This document shows positions 43,071 through 52,781 of a DNA stretch of 64,000 nt, piece by piece. Every line of letters begins with the position of its first letter. Position 1 is the first letter of the stretch. This DNA comes from Variovorax sp. OV700 (GTDB taxonomy: Bacteria > Pseudomonadota > Gammaproteobacteria > Burkholderiales > Burkholderiaceae_C), in assembly GCF_900099805.1 (NCBI RefSeq), contig NZ_FNDR01000008.1:124001-188000 (forward strand). The letters run 5' to 3'. Made by a program: the position numbers and the translations under genes. The notes below the pieces were generated by a model. That model was not told the DNA's origin. It ran no database searches and saw only the letters and a list, made by a program, of their open reading frames with translations.

Positions 43071-43967
43071 ATGGTCACCTTGTTCCGCCTGCTTGCCCGC
43101 GTACCGATGCCGTTGATGCATCGGCTCGGCGCGTTGCTTGGGTGGATCGTATGGTGGTGCGCACCGGACTACCGCCGCCGCTTCAAGTCCAATGCCGAGA
43201 GCGCGGGCGTCACCCCCGAGCAGTACCGCCCAGCCATCGCAGCGGCTGGCCAGATGGCCGCCGAGCTGCCCTGGCTCTGGCTGCGCCCGCAAGGCGAAAG
43301 CGTGCTGCGCCGCGTGGTGCGATGGGAAGGCGTCGAGGCCTTCGAGGCCGCCATGCAGGCGAAGAAGGGCGTGATCCTGGTGGCGCCGCACCTGGGCAGC
43401 TGGGAGATGTGCGGCCAGGCCATCGGCGAGCGCTTTCTCGAAACCTACGGCCCGATCACGGCGCTGTTCCGTCCCGCGCGCAAAAAATGGATGGCCGAAC
43501 TGATTGCCGCGGGCTCGCGCGACCGGCCCGGCCTGCAAACCCTGCCAACCAACAACACCGGCGTGCGCGGCCTCATCCGCACGCTGCGGGGCGGCGGCTA
43601 CACCGGCATCCTGCCCGACCAGGTGCCGCCGCTGGGGCAGGGCGTCTGGGCCCCTTTCCTCGGCCGGCCGGCCTACACCATGACGCTGCTGCCGCGCCTC
43701 GCCCAGCAGACCGGCGCCGCCTGCTTCCTTAGCGTGTGCGAAAGACTGCCGCACGGTGCGGGCTACGTGATTCGATTCGAGCCCATCGTAGGCACGCCGC
43801 TCACCGATCCGGCCGCGCCCATCGAAGCCGCGGCTGCCGCCATGAACGATGCCATCGGACGCCTGATTCACAGCCTTCCGGGACAGTATGTGTGGGACTA
43901 CGCGCGCTACAAGGAGCCGCGCGGTGAAACCGTGGTGGCCGCCCCGAGCGGGGAGCGGGCACGATGA
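43071..43967 (+). CDS. Lysophospholipid/lipid A acyltransferase, LpxL (HtrB) family, copy 1
   Basis: This is a 298-aa inner-membrane acyltransferase with an N-terminal hydrophobic anchor (LGALLGWIVWWCA) and the HX4E catalytic motif His107-Glu112 (APHLGSWEM). Such enzymes add a secondary acyl chain to the lipid A precursor from acyl-ACP. The start MVTLFRLLARVPMP at ATG 43071 fits family N-termini. The next gene is a paralogue overlapping by 4 bases, so the two probably install different chains. Which position each modifies cannot be decided here. Confidence 0.88.
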   Translation: MVTLFRLLARVPMPLMHRLGALLGWIVWWCAPDYRRRFKSNAESAGVTPEQYRPAIAAAGQMAAELPWLWLRPQGESVLRRVVRWEGVEAFEAAMQAKKGVILVAPHLGSWEMCGQAIGERFLETYGPITALFRPARKKWMAELIAAGSRDRPGLQTLPTNNTGVRGLIRTLRGGGYTGILPDQVPPLGQGVWAPFLGRPAYTMTLLPRLAQQTGAACFLSVCERLPHGAGYVIRFEPIVGTPLTDPAAPIEAAAAAMNDAIGRLIHSLPGQYVWDYARYKEPRGETVVAAPSGERAR

Positions 43968-44848
43968 GTTTCGGTTCCCGCCTTGGCATCGGCTTCATGC
44001 GCACGATCGCCCCGTTGCCCCTGCCATTGATCCGCGGATTCGGCGCGCTGCTGGGGCGCGTGCTCCACACCATCGCCGTGCCGCGCCGCCGCGTGGTCGA
44101 CACCAATCTTGCGGTGTGCTTTCCCCACAAATCCGAAGCTGAACGCCGCCGCATCGCGCGCGAGACCTTTGTCTATGTGGCGCAGTCGTGGCTCGACCGC
44201 AGCTGGCTCTGGCATGCGCCCGAAAAGGTGGTGGCCGGCCGGCTCAAGGTGGTGGGCGCGGCCCAGGAGATCGATGAGATCGCCAATGGCGACGAGCCGA
44301 TGATCCTGTTCGCGCCGCATTTCTACGGCCTCGATGCTGCGGCCACGGCATTGACCATGCACACCCCGCGGCCCTCGGCCACCATTTACACGACCCAGCG
44401 CGATCCGATGGTCGACGAGTGGATTCGCGAAGGCCGCACGCGCTTCGGCAACGTGGCGGCGCTGAACCGCGTCGATGGCATCAAGCCGGTGCTCGGAGGC
44501 CTGCGCAAGGGCGGCCTCCTGTACCTGCTGCCGGACATGGACTTCGGCCGCGACCAGACCATCTTCGTGCCGTTCTATGGCGTGCAGGCCGCGACCGTAC
44601 CCTCGCTGTCGCGCTTTGCGCGGCTGGGCAAGGCCAAGGTGGTGCCGGTGGTCTCCAAGCTCACGCCGGAGGGCTACCAGATCGAAGTGCTGCCGGCCTG
44701 GCAGAACTTTCCGACCGACGACGTCGAAGCCGACACGGCGCTCATGAACCAGCGGCTGCAGGGCTACATCGACACCATGCCGTCGCAGTACTACTGGGTG
44801 CACCGCCGCTTCAAGACGCGTCCCGAAGGCGAGCCGCCCATCTACTGA
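43964..44848 (+). CDS. Lysophospholipid/lipid A acyltransferase, LpxL (HtrB) family, copy 2
   Basis: This 294-aa paralogue of the preceding gene has the HX4D motif His119-Asp124 (APHFYGLDAA), a hydrophobic N-terminal part, and the family end MPSQYYWVHRRFKTRP. The ATGA overlap with copy 1 shows translational coupling. The two differ in the catalytic acidic residue (Asp here, Glu in copy 1), which suggests distinct acyl acceptors or donors. A convergent alpha/beta hydrolase gene follows. Confidence 0.9.
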   Translation: MSFGSRLGIGFMRTIAPLPLPLIRGFGALLGRVLHTIAVPRRRVVDTNLAVCFPHKSEAERRRIARETFVYVAQSWLDRSWLWHAPEKVVAGRLKVVGAAQEIDEIANGDEPMILFAPHFYGLDAAATALTMHTPRPSATIYTTQRDPMVDEWIREGRTRFGNVAALNRVDGIKPVLGGLRKGGLLYLLPDMDFGRDQTIFVPFYGVQAATVPSLSRFARLGKAKVVPVVSKLTPEGYQIEVLPAWQNFPTDDVEADTALMNQRLQGYIDTMPSQYYWVHRRFKTRPEGEPPIY

Positions 44849-44867
44849 GGCGGCCGGGGAGGGCGCC

Positions 44868-45779
44868 TCAGTTCCGCTGCAGGAAGCCTTCGATTTCGCG
44901 CGCGACGAGCTGCGGCTGCTCGTGCACGATCCAGTGGGTGGCGTTGGGCACCTTCTTGACCTCGAGCTGGGGCACGTACTCTTCCAGGCCTTCGAGCAGG
45001 CCGGGCAGCAGCGCGGCATCGTCCAGCGCCCAGAAGACGAAAGTGGGAACGTTCACGGTGAGCCGTTCGTGCGGCAGCACTGGAATGCCCTCGATGCCCT
45101 GGCCCGGCAACGGCGGCTTCATCGGCGTGACGCGATAGAGATTGCAGGCGCCCGTGAGGCCCGCACTCCAGACTTCGCGGTACTGCTGCTTCACCTTTTC
45201 CGTGAGCCAGCCGAAACCTTCGGGCCCGGCCTTCATCAAGGTGAAGAAGGGCCACATGCGCTTGAAGTCGTCGGCCGAGAGCAGGGCCTCGGCATCGGGC
45301 CTTGCAAGAAAGTTCATGTAGGCGCTGGCTTGCTGCTGCGCCGGGCTATTGCGCAGTTCGCGCGTAAAAGTGCCGGGGTGCGGCGAATTGATGATGACCA
45401 GCCGACCGACCTGCTCGGGAAAGGCGTTGGCATAGCCCCAGGCGAAGGCGCCGCCCCAGTCGTGCGCCACCAGCGCGGCCATGGTGCCGCCTTCGCTTTC
45501 GGTGGTCACCAGCTGCTGGATGTCCTGGATCAGCAGATGGGCCTTGTACGCGGCCACGTCGGTCGGCGCGCTCGACTTCTCGAAGCCGCGAAGATTGGGC
45601 GCGACACAGCGGTAGCCGCCGTGCGCGGGGTCGGCAAAGTATTCGAGCAGCTCGTCCCAGATGAACGCGGCCTCCGGAAAGCCATGCAGGAACACCATCA
45701 GCGGCCGGCCAGGCGTGCCGGTTGCGCGGCAGCTCAGGGTGGTTCCGTTGGGCAGGCTGCGCTGGAACGTCTCGATCAT
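44868..45779 (-). CDS. Alpha/beta hydrolase (epoxide hydrolase-like)
   Basis: This is a 303-aa soluble hydrolase. The oxyanion motif is HGFPE (residues 32-36), the nucleophile is Asp107 in AHDWGG, and the catalytic base is probably His282 in NATHWIVHEQP. An aspartate nucleophile with HGFPE is typical of epoxide hydrolases and fluoroacetate/haloalkane dehalogenases rather than esterases. Cap-domain sequence lies between about residues 140 and 235. The substrate is unknown, and the neighbours (acyltransferases, engB) give no clue. Confidence 0.87.
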   Translation of the reverse strand: MIETFQRSLPNGTTLSCRATGTPGRPLMVFLHGFPEAAFIWDELLEYFADPAHGGYRCVAPNLRGFEKSSAPTDVAAYKAHLLIQDIQQLVTTESEGGTMAALVAHDWGGAFAWGYANAFPEQVGRLVIINSPHPGTFTRELRNSPAQQQASAYMNFLARPDAEALLSADDFKRMWPFFTLMKAGPEGFGWLTEKVKQQYREVWSAGLTGACNLYRVTPMKPPLPGQGIEGIPVLPHERLTVNVPTFVFWALDDAALLPGLLEGLEEYVPQLEVKKVPNATHWIVHEQPQLVAREIEGFLQRN

Positions 45780-45858
45780 GCTTTTGTCTCCTTCAATTTC
45801 CGTTGCTATTGTTTTGATAGTGGATCACGCAGATGAAACGATGGCGAGCCGGTTTTCC

Positions 45859-46608
45859 CTAGGTGTCTTCCGGAGCCGGCGGTCCCGCCTGCGGTGCTTC
45901 GGCCTTTTCGTCTTCGGTCGGATGCGCCCAGCGCCAGAGCAGCTCGGCGGCTTCGCCCACGCCCTGTTTCTTGAGGGCGGAAAACAGTTTCACCTCGCCG
46001 CCGCCGGCTTGCAGTCGCGTAATGGACAGCACCTTGGCGCCTTCGCTTCGGGTGAGCTTGTCGGACTTGGTCAGCAGCACCAGGAACTTGAGCCCCTGCT
46101 GCACGCGCGGACGAATCACGTCGAGCAGGATCTCGTCGAGCTCGGTGAGGCCGTGGCGGGGGTCGCACATCAACACCACGCCGCGCAGGTTTTCGCGCGT
46201 CATCAGGTAATTGCCCATAACGCGCTGCCAGCGCAGCTTGGCTTCCCTGGGCACCGCGGCATAGCCGTAGCCCGGCAGGTCGGCCAGCACGGCGTCGTCG
46301 ACCTTCTGCTTGCCGACGCCGAACAGGTTGATGTGCTGGGTGCGGCCGGGCGTCTTGGAGGCGAAGGCCAGGCGCGTCTGCTGGGTGAGCGTGTTGATCG
46401 CGGTCGACTTGCCCGCGTTCGAACGACCGACGAAGGCGATCTCGGGCAGATCGAGCGGAGGCAAATGCTCCAGTTGCGGGGCACTGGTCAGGAAGTGCGC
46501 GGTGTGCATCCAGCCGAGCGCTGTGCGCTCGCGCTCGGCGACAAGAGGGTCCACGGCAGGGGTCGCGCGGGAAGGGGGAGCAGCGTGCTTGCGCGACGGG
46601 GAGGTCAT
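45859..46608 (-). CDS. engB: Ribosome biogenesis GTP-binding protein EngB (YihA/YsxC)
   Basis: This 249-aa GTPase is needed for large-subunit assembly. It has the P-loop GRSNAGKST, switch motif SKTPGRTQ, Walker B DLPGYGYA, and the guanine-recognition motif TKSDK. Its proline- and acid-rich C-terminal tail is longer than usual. I chose ATG 46608 (MTSPSRKHAAPP); ATG 46635 is an in-frame alternative, but it overlaps the likely promoter zone of the divergent cytochrome gene, whose start is about 70 bases away. Confidence 0.93.
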   Translation of the reverse strand: MTSPSRKHAAPPSRATPAVDPLVAERERTALGWMHTAHFLTSAPQLEHLPPLDLPEIAFVGRSNAGKSTAINTLTQQTRLAFASKTPGRTQHINLFGVGKQKVDDAVLADLPGYGYAAVPREAKLRWQRVMGNYLMTRENLRGVVLMCDPRHGLTELDEILLDVIRPRVQQGLKFLVLLTKSDKLTRSEGAKVLSITRLQAGGGEVKLFSALKKQGVGEAAELLWRWAHPTEDEKAEAPQAGPPAPEDT

Positions 46609-46678
46609 CAATGAGCTTTCGGAACGGGCTGCCATTGTAGAATCGCGGGGTTTTGCGCCAATAAATCGAGCCCCCGAT

Positions 46679-47347
46679 ATGAAGTTGTTTGCCAATTTTC
46701 TGCTTGCAGCCCTCATGGGTGTCGCAGCCAGCGCGAGCCTTGCGGCTGACGATCATGCCGCCGCACCGGCTGCTGCACCCGCGGCGGCCAAGCCGGCCAA
46801 GCCCGATCCCGCCAAGGGCGACGCGGTGTTCAACTCGGCCGCCCAGGCCTGTGCGTCCTGCCACAACGCGGACGGCAACTCGGCCATTGCGGCAAATCCC
46901 AAGCTGGCGCAGCAGCACCCCGAGTACATCCTGAAGCAGCTTCAAGACTTCAAGTCCGGCAAGCGCAAGAGCCCCATCATGCAGCCCATGGCCGCCAAGC
47001 TGTCCGACGAGGACATGCGCAACATCGCCTGGTTCGTGGGTTCCAAGAAGGTCAAGACCGGCTTCTCCAAGGAGAAGGACCTCGTGGTGCTGGGCGAAAA
47101 GATCTACCGCGGCGGCATTGCCGATCGCCAGATCCCGGCCTGCGCCGGCTGCCACAGCCCCAACGGCGCCGGCATGCCCGCGCAATACCCGCGCCTGGGC
47201 GGCCAGCACGCCGAGTACACGGTGGCACAGCTTGTTGCCTTCCGGGACAACGTGCGCCAGAACAGCGCGCCCATGACCGGTGTTGCGGCCAAGCTCAACG
47301 ACCGCGAAATCAAGGCTGTCGCAGACTACATCGCCGGCCTGCGCTGA
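46679..47347 (+). CDS. Cytochrome c4-type dihaem cytochrome
   Basis: This is a 222-aa periplasmic electron carrier. The signal peptide (MKLFANFLLAALMGVAASAS, cleavage near LAA) is followed by an Ala/Pro-rich linker. Two class I cytochrome domains follow, with haem sites Cys58-Cys61-His62 (CASCH) and Cys155-Cys158-His159 (CAGCH). Met residues in SPIMQPMAAKL and NSAPMTGVAAKL are likely axial ligands. Such proteins pass electrons to terminal oxidases. The System II haem-attachment genes resB and ccsB lie just downstream, beyond a terminator. Confidence 0.92.
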   Translation: MKLFANFLLAALMGVAASASLAADDHAAAPAAAPAAAKPAKPDPAKGDAVFNSAAQACASCHNADGNSAIAANPKLAQQHPEYILKQLQDFKSGKRKSPIMQPMAAKLSDEDMRNIAWFVGSKKVKTGFSKEKDLVVLGEKIYRGGIADRQIPACAGCHSPNGAGMPAQYPRLGGQHAEYTVAQLVAFRDNVRQNSAPMTGVAAKLNDREIKAVADYIAGLR

Positions 47348-47393
47348 CGCCACGCCCTTCAGCGTGAACTAACCGCCGACAAAAACCCCAAAC

Positions 47394-47437
47394 AAAGGGC
47401 GGGCCGATCCAGCTGGATGGCCCGCCCTTTGCTTTTT
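47394..47437 (+). terminator. Intrinsic terminator after cytochrome c4
   Basis: A 12-base stem (AAAGGGCGGGCC / GGCCCGCCCTTT) with a 13-base loop is followed by GCTTTTT. It separates the cytochrome gene from resB. Confidence 0.87.
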
Positions 47438-47464
47438 CCCCTATTCCTTTCTTTCCGCCCGCCG

Positions 47465-49642
47465 ATGTCTGTCTCCACCCATGGCCTTCGCGTCCATCGC
47501 GGCCCGCAAGCGCTTCGCGCCGCGGTGGAGCTGTTTTCGTCGATGCGGTTCGCGATTGCGCTGCTCACCGTCATCTGCATCGCATCCATCATCGGCACCG
47601 TGCTCAAGCAGCACGAGTCGATCAACAACTACGTCAACCAGTTCGGGCCGTTCTGGGCCGAGCTGTTCCGCGCGGCCAAGCTCGATTCGGTCTACAGCGC
47701 CTGGTGGTTCCTGCTGATCCTGCTGTTCCTGGTGATCAGCACTTCGCTTTGCATTGCGCGAAACACGCCGCGCATCTTCGTCGACCTGAAGACTTTCAAG
47801 GAGGGCATTCGGGCGCAGAGCCTCAAGGCCTTCGGCCAGCGCGCAGAGACCCGGCTCGACGAAGCGCCCGCCGCGGCTGCCAACCGCATCGGTCAGCTGC
47901 TGGTGAGCGGCGGCTGGAAGGTCAAGCTGCAGCAGCGCGAAGCCGCGCACGGCCATGCAGACGCGGGCTGGATGGTCGCCGCGCGCGCGGGCGGCGCCCA
48001 CAAGCTCGGCTACATCGCCGCCCACAGCGCCATCGTGCTGGTGTGCATCGGCGGACTGCTCGACGGCGACCTGGTGGTGCGCGCCCAGACCTGGTTCAAC
48101 GGCAAGAGCGTGTTCACCGGCGGCGGCATGATTGCCGACGTGCCGCCCCAGCACCGGCTGTCGCCCCGCAACCCGACCTTCCGCGGCAACATCCTGGTGC
48201 CCGAAGGCGCGCAGGGCAGCGTCGCCATCCTGCAGCAATCCGACGGCGTGCTGCTGCAGGAGCTGCCGTTCTCGATCGAACTCAAGAAATTCATCGTCGA
48301 CTACTACTCGACCGGCATGCCCAAGCTCTTTGCGAGCGAGGTGGTGCTGCATGACCGCGAGACCGGCGCGCAGGTGCCGGCGCGCATCGAGGTCAACCAC
48401 CCGGCAAGCTACAAGGGCGTGGAAATCTACCAGTCCAGCTTCGACGACGGCGGCTCCAAGGTGAAGCTCAAGGCAGTGCCGATGGCGGCCGCGGCCAAGC
48501 CCTTCGACGTCGAGGGCGTCATCGGCGGGCCGAGCACTGAAATTACCAACGGCAAGGAAAAGCTCACGCTCGAATATGCCGCGCTGCGGGTGATCAACGT
48601 CGAGAACTTTGCCGACGGCGGCGCCATGGGCAGCGGCGCCGACGTGCGCAAGGTCGACCTGCGCCACGACATCGAATCGCGCCTGGGCGCCGCCAACAAG
48701 ACCAGCAAGCCGAAAGTGCTGCGCAACATCGGCCCGAGCATCGGCTACAAGCTGCGCGATGCGGCGGGCCAGGCGCGCGAGTATCAAAACTACATGGTGC
48801 CGGTCGACACCGGCGACGGCCAGCCGGTGTTCCTGCTCGGTATGCGCGAGAAGCCCGAGGAGCCGTTCCGCTACCTGCGCGTGCCGGCCGACGACCAAGG
48901 CTCCATGGACAGCTTCGTGCGCATGCGCACCGCGCTGGCCGATGCCGATACCCGCACCCGGGCCGTCGAACGCTACATCGCCAAGGCCGTGGACCCGAAG
49001 CGGCCCGAAATGGCCGAGCAATTGCGCGTATCGGCCGCACGCGCGCTGGCCTTGTTTGCCGGCAGCGAGCGCGCCAAGGCCGACGCCGCCACCAAGGGCG
49101 GTTGGCAGGCGATCGCGGAATTCATGGAAGCCAACGTGCCCGAAACCGAGCGCGAACGTGCCGGCGCGGTGCTGGTGCGCATCCTGAACGACGTGCTGTT
49201 CGAAGTGCTCAACCTGAGCCGCGAGGGCGCCGGCCTGGCGGCCTTGCCGAGCGACCAGAAGTCGCAGGCCTTTCTGACCCAGGCCGTGCTGGCCATCAGC
49301 GACGCGTACTTCTACCCTGCGCCGGTCGCCATGATGATGACCGATTTCACCCAGGTGCAGGCCAGCGTGTTCCAGGTAGCGCGCGCGCCCGGCAAGAACG
49401 TGGTCTATCTGGGCTGCCTGTTGCTGATCGTCGGTATTTTTGCCATGCTGTACGTGCGCGAACGCCGGCTCTGGGTATGGCTTGCACCCAGTGGCCAGAG
49501 CGACGGAGGCGACGGAGACAACACCACTGCCGCGACGATGGCTTTCTCGGTCAATCGCAAGACCATGGACAGCGATCGCGAGTTCGAGCACCTCAAGCAC
49601 AAGCTGCTTGCGCTCAAGAAAGAAGGACAGGCCACGCCATGA
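47465..49642 (+). CDS. resB: Cytochrome c biogenesis protein ResB (Ccs1)
   Basis: This 725-aa membrane protein of System II cytochrome c maturation holds haem together with CcsB/CcsA at the periplasmic face. The first helices are at residues ~25-110 (LLTVICIASIIGTVLKQHE; YSAWWFLLILLFLVISTSL) and a third near AHSAIVLVCIGGLLDG. A large periplasmic part follows, with a final helix near the C-terminus (NVVYLGCLLLIVGIFAMLYV). ATG 47465 (MSVSTHGLRVHRG) is chosen because the longer frame begins in the terminator. The stop overlaps the ccsB start by 4 bases. Confidence 0.94.
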   Translation: MSVSTHGLRVHRGPQALRAAVELFSSMRFAIALLTVICIASIIGTVLKQHESINNYVNQFGPFWAELFRAAKLDSVYSAWWFLLILLFLVISTSLCIARNTPRIFVDLKTFKEGIRAQSLKAFGQRAETRLDEAPAAAANRIGQLLVSGGWKVKLQQREAAHGHADAGWMVAARAGGAHKLGYIAAHSAIVLVCIGGLLDGDLVVRAQTWFNGKSVFTGGGMIADVPPQHRLSPRNPTFRGNILVPEGAQGSVAILQQSDGVLLQELPFSIELKKFIVDYYSTGMPKLFASEVVLHDRETGAQVPARIEVNHPASYKGVEIYQSSFDDGGSKVKLKAVPMAAAAKPFDVEGVIGGPSTEITNGKEKLTLEYAALRVINVENFADGGAMGSGADVRKVDLRHDIESRLGAANKTSKPKVLRNIGPSIGYKLRDAAGQAREYQNYMVPVDTGDGQPVFLLGMREKPEEPFRYLRVPADDQGSMDSFVRMRTALADADTRTRAVERYIAKAVDPKRPEMAEQLRVSAARALALFAGSERAKADAATKGGWQAIAEFMEANVPETERERAGAVLVRILNDVLFEVLNLSREGAGLAALPSDQKSQAFLTQAVLAISDAYFYPAPVAMMMTDFTQVQASVFQVARAPGKNVVYLGCLLLIVGIFAMLYVRERRLWVWLAPSGQSDGGDGDNTTAATMAFSVNRKTMDSDREFEHLKHKLLALKKEGQATP

Positions 49643-50955
49643 ACACCACCACCCTCACGCTCCACGAAAGCTGGTTTTCGCGCCGCAATCTTTTCGACTG
49701 GGTTTTTGCGGCACTGGTGCTGGCAGGCGGCCTGTTTGCCTTTGCCCGGTATGCGGGCTCGATGGACTATTACGAGAAACCCATCCTTGGCGCCGCCATG
49801 ATCTCGATCGTCGCCATCGGCTGGTTCTGGCGACCGCTGCGGGTGCTGGCCATCGTGGTCGCCGCGGCCTCGCTGCTGGCCATCGTGTCCTACCAGGGCG
49901 ACCTGGCGCGCGCGGACACGGTGTTCTGGCTCAAGTACTTCCTGTCCAGCCAGTCGGCCATTCTCTGGATGAGCGTGCTGTTCTTCATGAGCACGCTGTT
50001 CTACTGGTTCGGTTTCTTCGGAGGCAAGCAGGGCGACACCTTCGACCTGATCGGCTCCCGCCTCGCCTGGGCCGCCGTTGCCATGGCGCTGATTGGCACC
50101 ATGGTGCGCTGGTACGAGAGCCATTTGCTGGGGCCGGACATCGGCCATATCCCCGTGAGCAACCTGTACGAGGTCTTCGTGCTGTTCTGCTGGCTCACGA
50201 CGGCCTTCTACCTTTACTTCGAATCGCGCTACGGCACGCGCACGCTCGGCGCATTCGTCATGCTGGTGGTGAGCGCGGCGGTCGGCTTTTTGCTCTGGTA
50301 CACGCTGGTGCGCAATGCGCACGAGATACAGCCGCTGGTGCCGGCGCTGCAGAGCTGGTGGATGAAGCTTCACGTGCCGGCCAATTTCATCGGCTACGGC
50401 ACCTTCGCGCTCGCGGCCATGGTGGCGTTCGCCTACCTCATCAAGGAGCAGGCAGAAGAAACGCGCTGGTACAAGCTCACGCCGATATGGCTGCTGGGCG
50501 TGGCGCTGTGCTTCGTGCCGGTGGCATTCCGCCAGCGCGTGCAGGAGGCCGGCGGCAGCTACTGGGTGATCTATGCCGGCATCTCCGCGCTCATCGCCGC
50601 GGGCATCCTGCTGGGGCGCAAGCGCATTGCCGCCAGGCTGCCCGCCAACGAGGTGCTCGACGACGTGATGTACAAGTCGATCACGGTCGGTTTCGCGTTC
50701 TTCACCATTGCCACCGTGCTTGGCGCCCTGTGGGCGGCCGATGCCTGGGGCGGCTACTGGAGTTGGGACCCGAAGGAAACCTGGGCCCTGATCGTCTGGC
50801 TCAACTACGCGGCCTGGCTGCATATGCGGCTGGTCAAGGGCCTCCGCGGCACGGTGGCCGCATGGTGGGCGCTGGGCGGCCTGGCCGTGACCACCTTTGC
50901 GTTCCTGGGTGTGAACATGTTCCTGAGCGGGCTGCATAGCTACGGTACCTTGTAG
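49639..50955 (+). CDS. ccsB: Cytochrome c biogenesis protein CcsB (CcsA/ResC type)
   Basis: This is a 438-aa polytopic protein and partner of ResB in haem delivery and attachment. The haem-handling tryptophan-rich WWD motif reads WGGYWSWDPKETW near residues 370-385, flanked by hydrophobic segments with conserved histidines (e.g. LHMRL, MFLSGLHSYGTL). About ten membrane segments are visible. The ATG overlaps the resB stop. The long upstream in-frame extension from 49102 lies inside resB and is not coding. Confidence 0.94.
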   Translation: MNTTTLTLHESWFSRRNLFDWVFAALVLAGGLFAFARYAGSMDYYEKPILGAAMISIVAIGWFWRPLRVLAIVVAAASLLAIVSYQGDLARADTVFWLKYFLSSQSAILWMSVLFFMSTLFYWFGFFGGKQGDTFDLIGSRLAWAAVAMALIGTMVRWYESHLLGPDIGHIPVSNLYEVFVLFCWLTTAFYLYFESRYGTRTLGAFVMLVVSAAVGFLLWYTLVRNAHEIQPLVPALQSWWMKLHVPANFIGYGTFALAAMVAFAYLIKEQAEETRWYKLTPIWLLGVALCFVPVAFRQRVQEAGGSYWVIYAGISALIAAGILLGRKRIAARLPANEVLDDVMYKSITVGFAFFTIATVLGALWAADAWGGYWSWDPKETWALIVWLNYAAWLHMRLVKGLRGTVAAWWALGGLAVTTFAFLGVNMFLSGLHSYGTL

Positions 50956-51072
50956 TGCGGGCGGCCGCCTTTTCGCGAAGAATTGAAACCACGCGCTGCA
51001 ATTGCGCGTAACCGAAGCAGGGGATTCCACGAACTACCCTGAGCACAACGATTCACGCGAAAGGCCATCACC

Positions 51073-52083
<1,011 letters not shown>

Positions 52084-52111
52084 GCCCGCACCGCCATCCG
52101 GCCCTTGCCCC

Positions 52112-52771
52112 ATGAACAAGCTGCTCATGCATCCGGCGGCCAAGCCGGTCATTTTTCTGCTGTGCCTGCTGCCGTTCGCGCGGCTGACCTATGGCGCATT
52201 CACCGACGGGCTGGGCGCCAATCCGGCCGAATTCCTGATTCGCGCCACCGGCGACTGGACCTTGCGCTTCATCTGCATCGTGCTGGCCGTGACGCCGCTG
52301 CGCGTGATCGCCAAGGCCAACGCGCTCGCGCGCTTTCGCCGCATGCTGGGGCTGTTCGCGTACTTCTACGTGGTGGTGCACCTGCTGTGCTACAGCTGGT
52401 TCGACATGGGCTTCGAGTGGGGCGATATCGCCAAGGACATCGCCAAGCGGCCGTTCATCCTGGTGGGGTTCTCGGCCTTCGTGCTGCTGACGCCGCTGGC
52501 TGCCACCTCGTTCAATCGCGCCATCAAGGCACTGGGTGCCAAGCGCTGGCAGATGCTCCACAAGCTGGTCTACCTGATTTCAGGCCTTGGGCTACTGCAC
52601 TTTTTCTGGATGCGCGCAGGCAAGAACAACTTTGCCGAGGTGTTCGTCTACGCCGGGATCATCGCGGTGCTGCTCGGCTGGCGCGTGTGGAACTACGCGA
52701 GCAAGCGCAAGCCGAAGCCATCCGCAGGTGTGCGCGGCAGTAACGAGAAGTCGCTGCGCAGCACCGGCTGA
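52112..52771 (+). CDS. msrQ: Haem-binding membrane subunit MsrQ (YedZ)
   Basis: This 219-aa inner-membrane b-type haemoprotein has about six helices of the ferric-reductase-like fold. Candidate haem-ligating histidines are in YVVVHLLCYSW, MLHKLVYLISG and LGLLHFFWMRAG. It feeds electrons to MsrP, encoded directly upstream. The lysA gene converges on it with 10 bases between stops. Confidence 0.95.
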   Translation: MNKLLMHPAAKPVIFLLCLLPFARLTYGAFTDGLGANPAEFLIRATGDWTLRFICIVLAVTPLRVIAKANALARFRRMLGLFAYFYVVVHLLCYSWFDMGFEWGDIAKDIAKRPFILVGFSAFVLLTPLAATSFNRAIKALGAKRWQMLHKLVYLISGLGLLHFFWMRAGKNNFAEVFVYAGIIAVLLGWRVWNYASKRKPKPSAGVRGSNEKSLRSTG

Positions 52772-52781
52772 CCGGCGCGGA

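Noticed and set aside
47441..49600. 719-codon minus-strand frame opposite resB
   Set aside because: ResB is clear on the plus strand and overlaps ccsB by 4 bases as expected; the opposite frame is a shadow.
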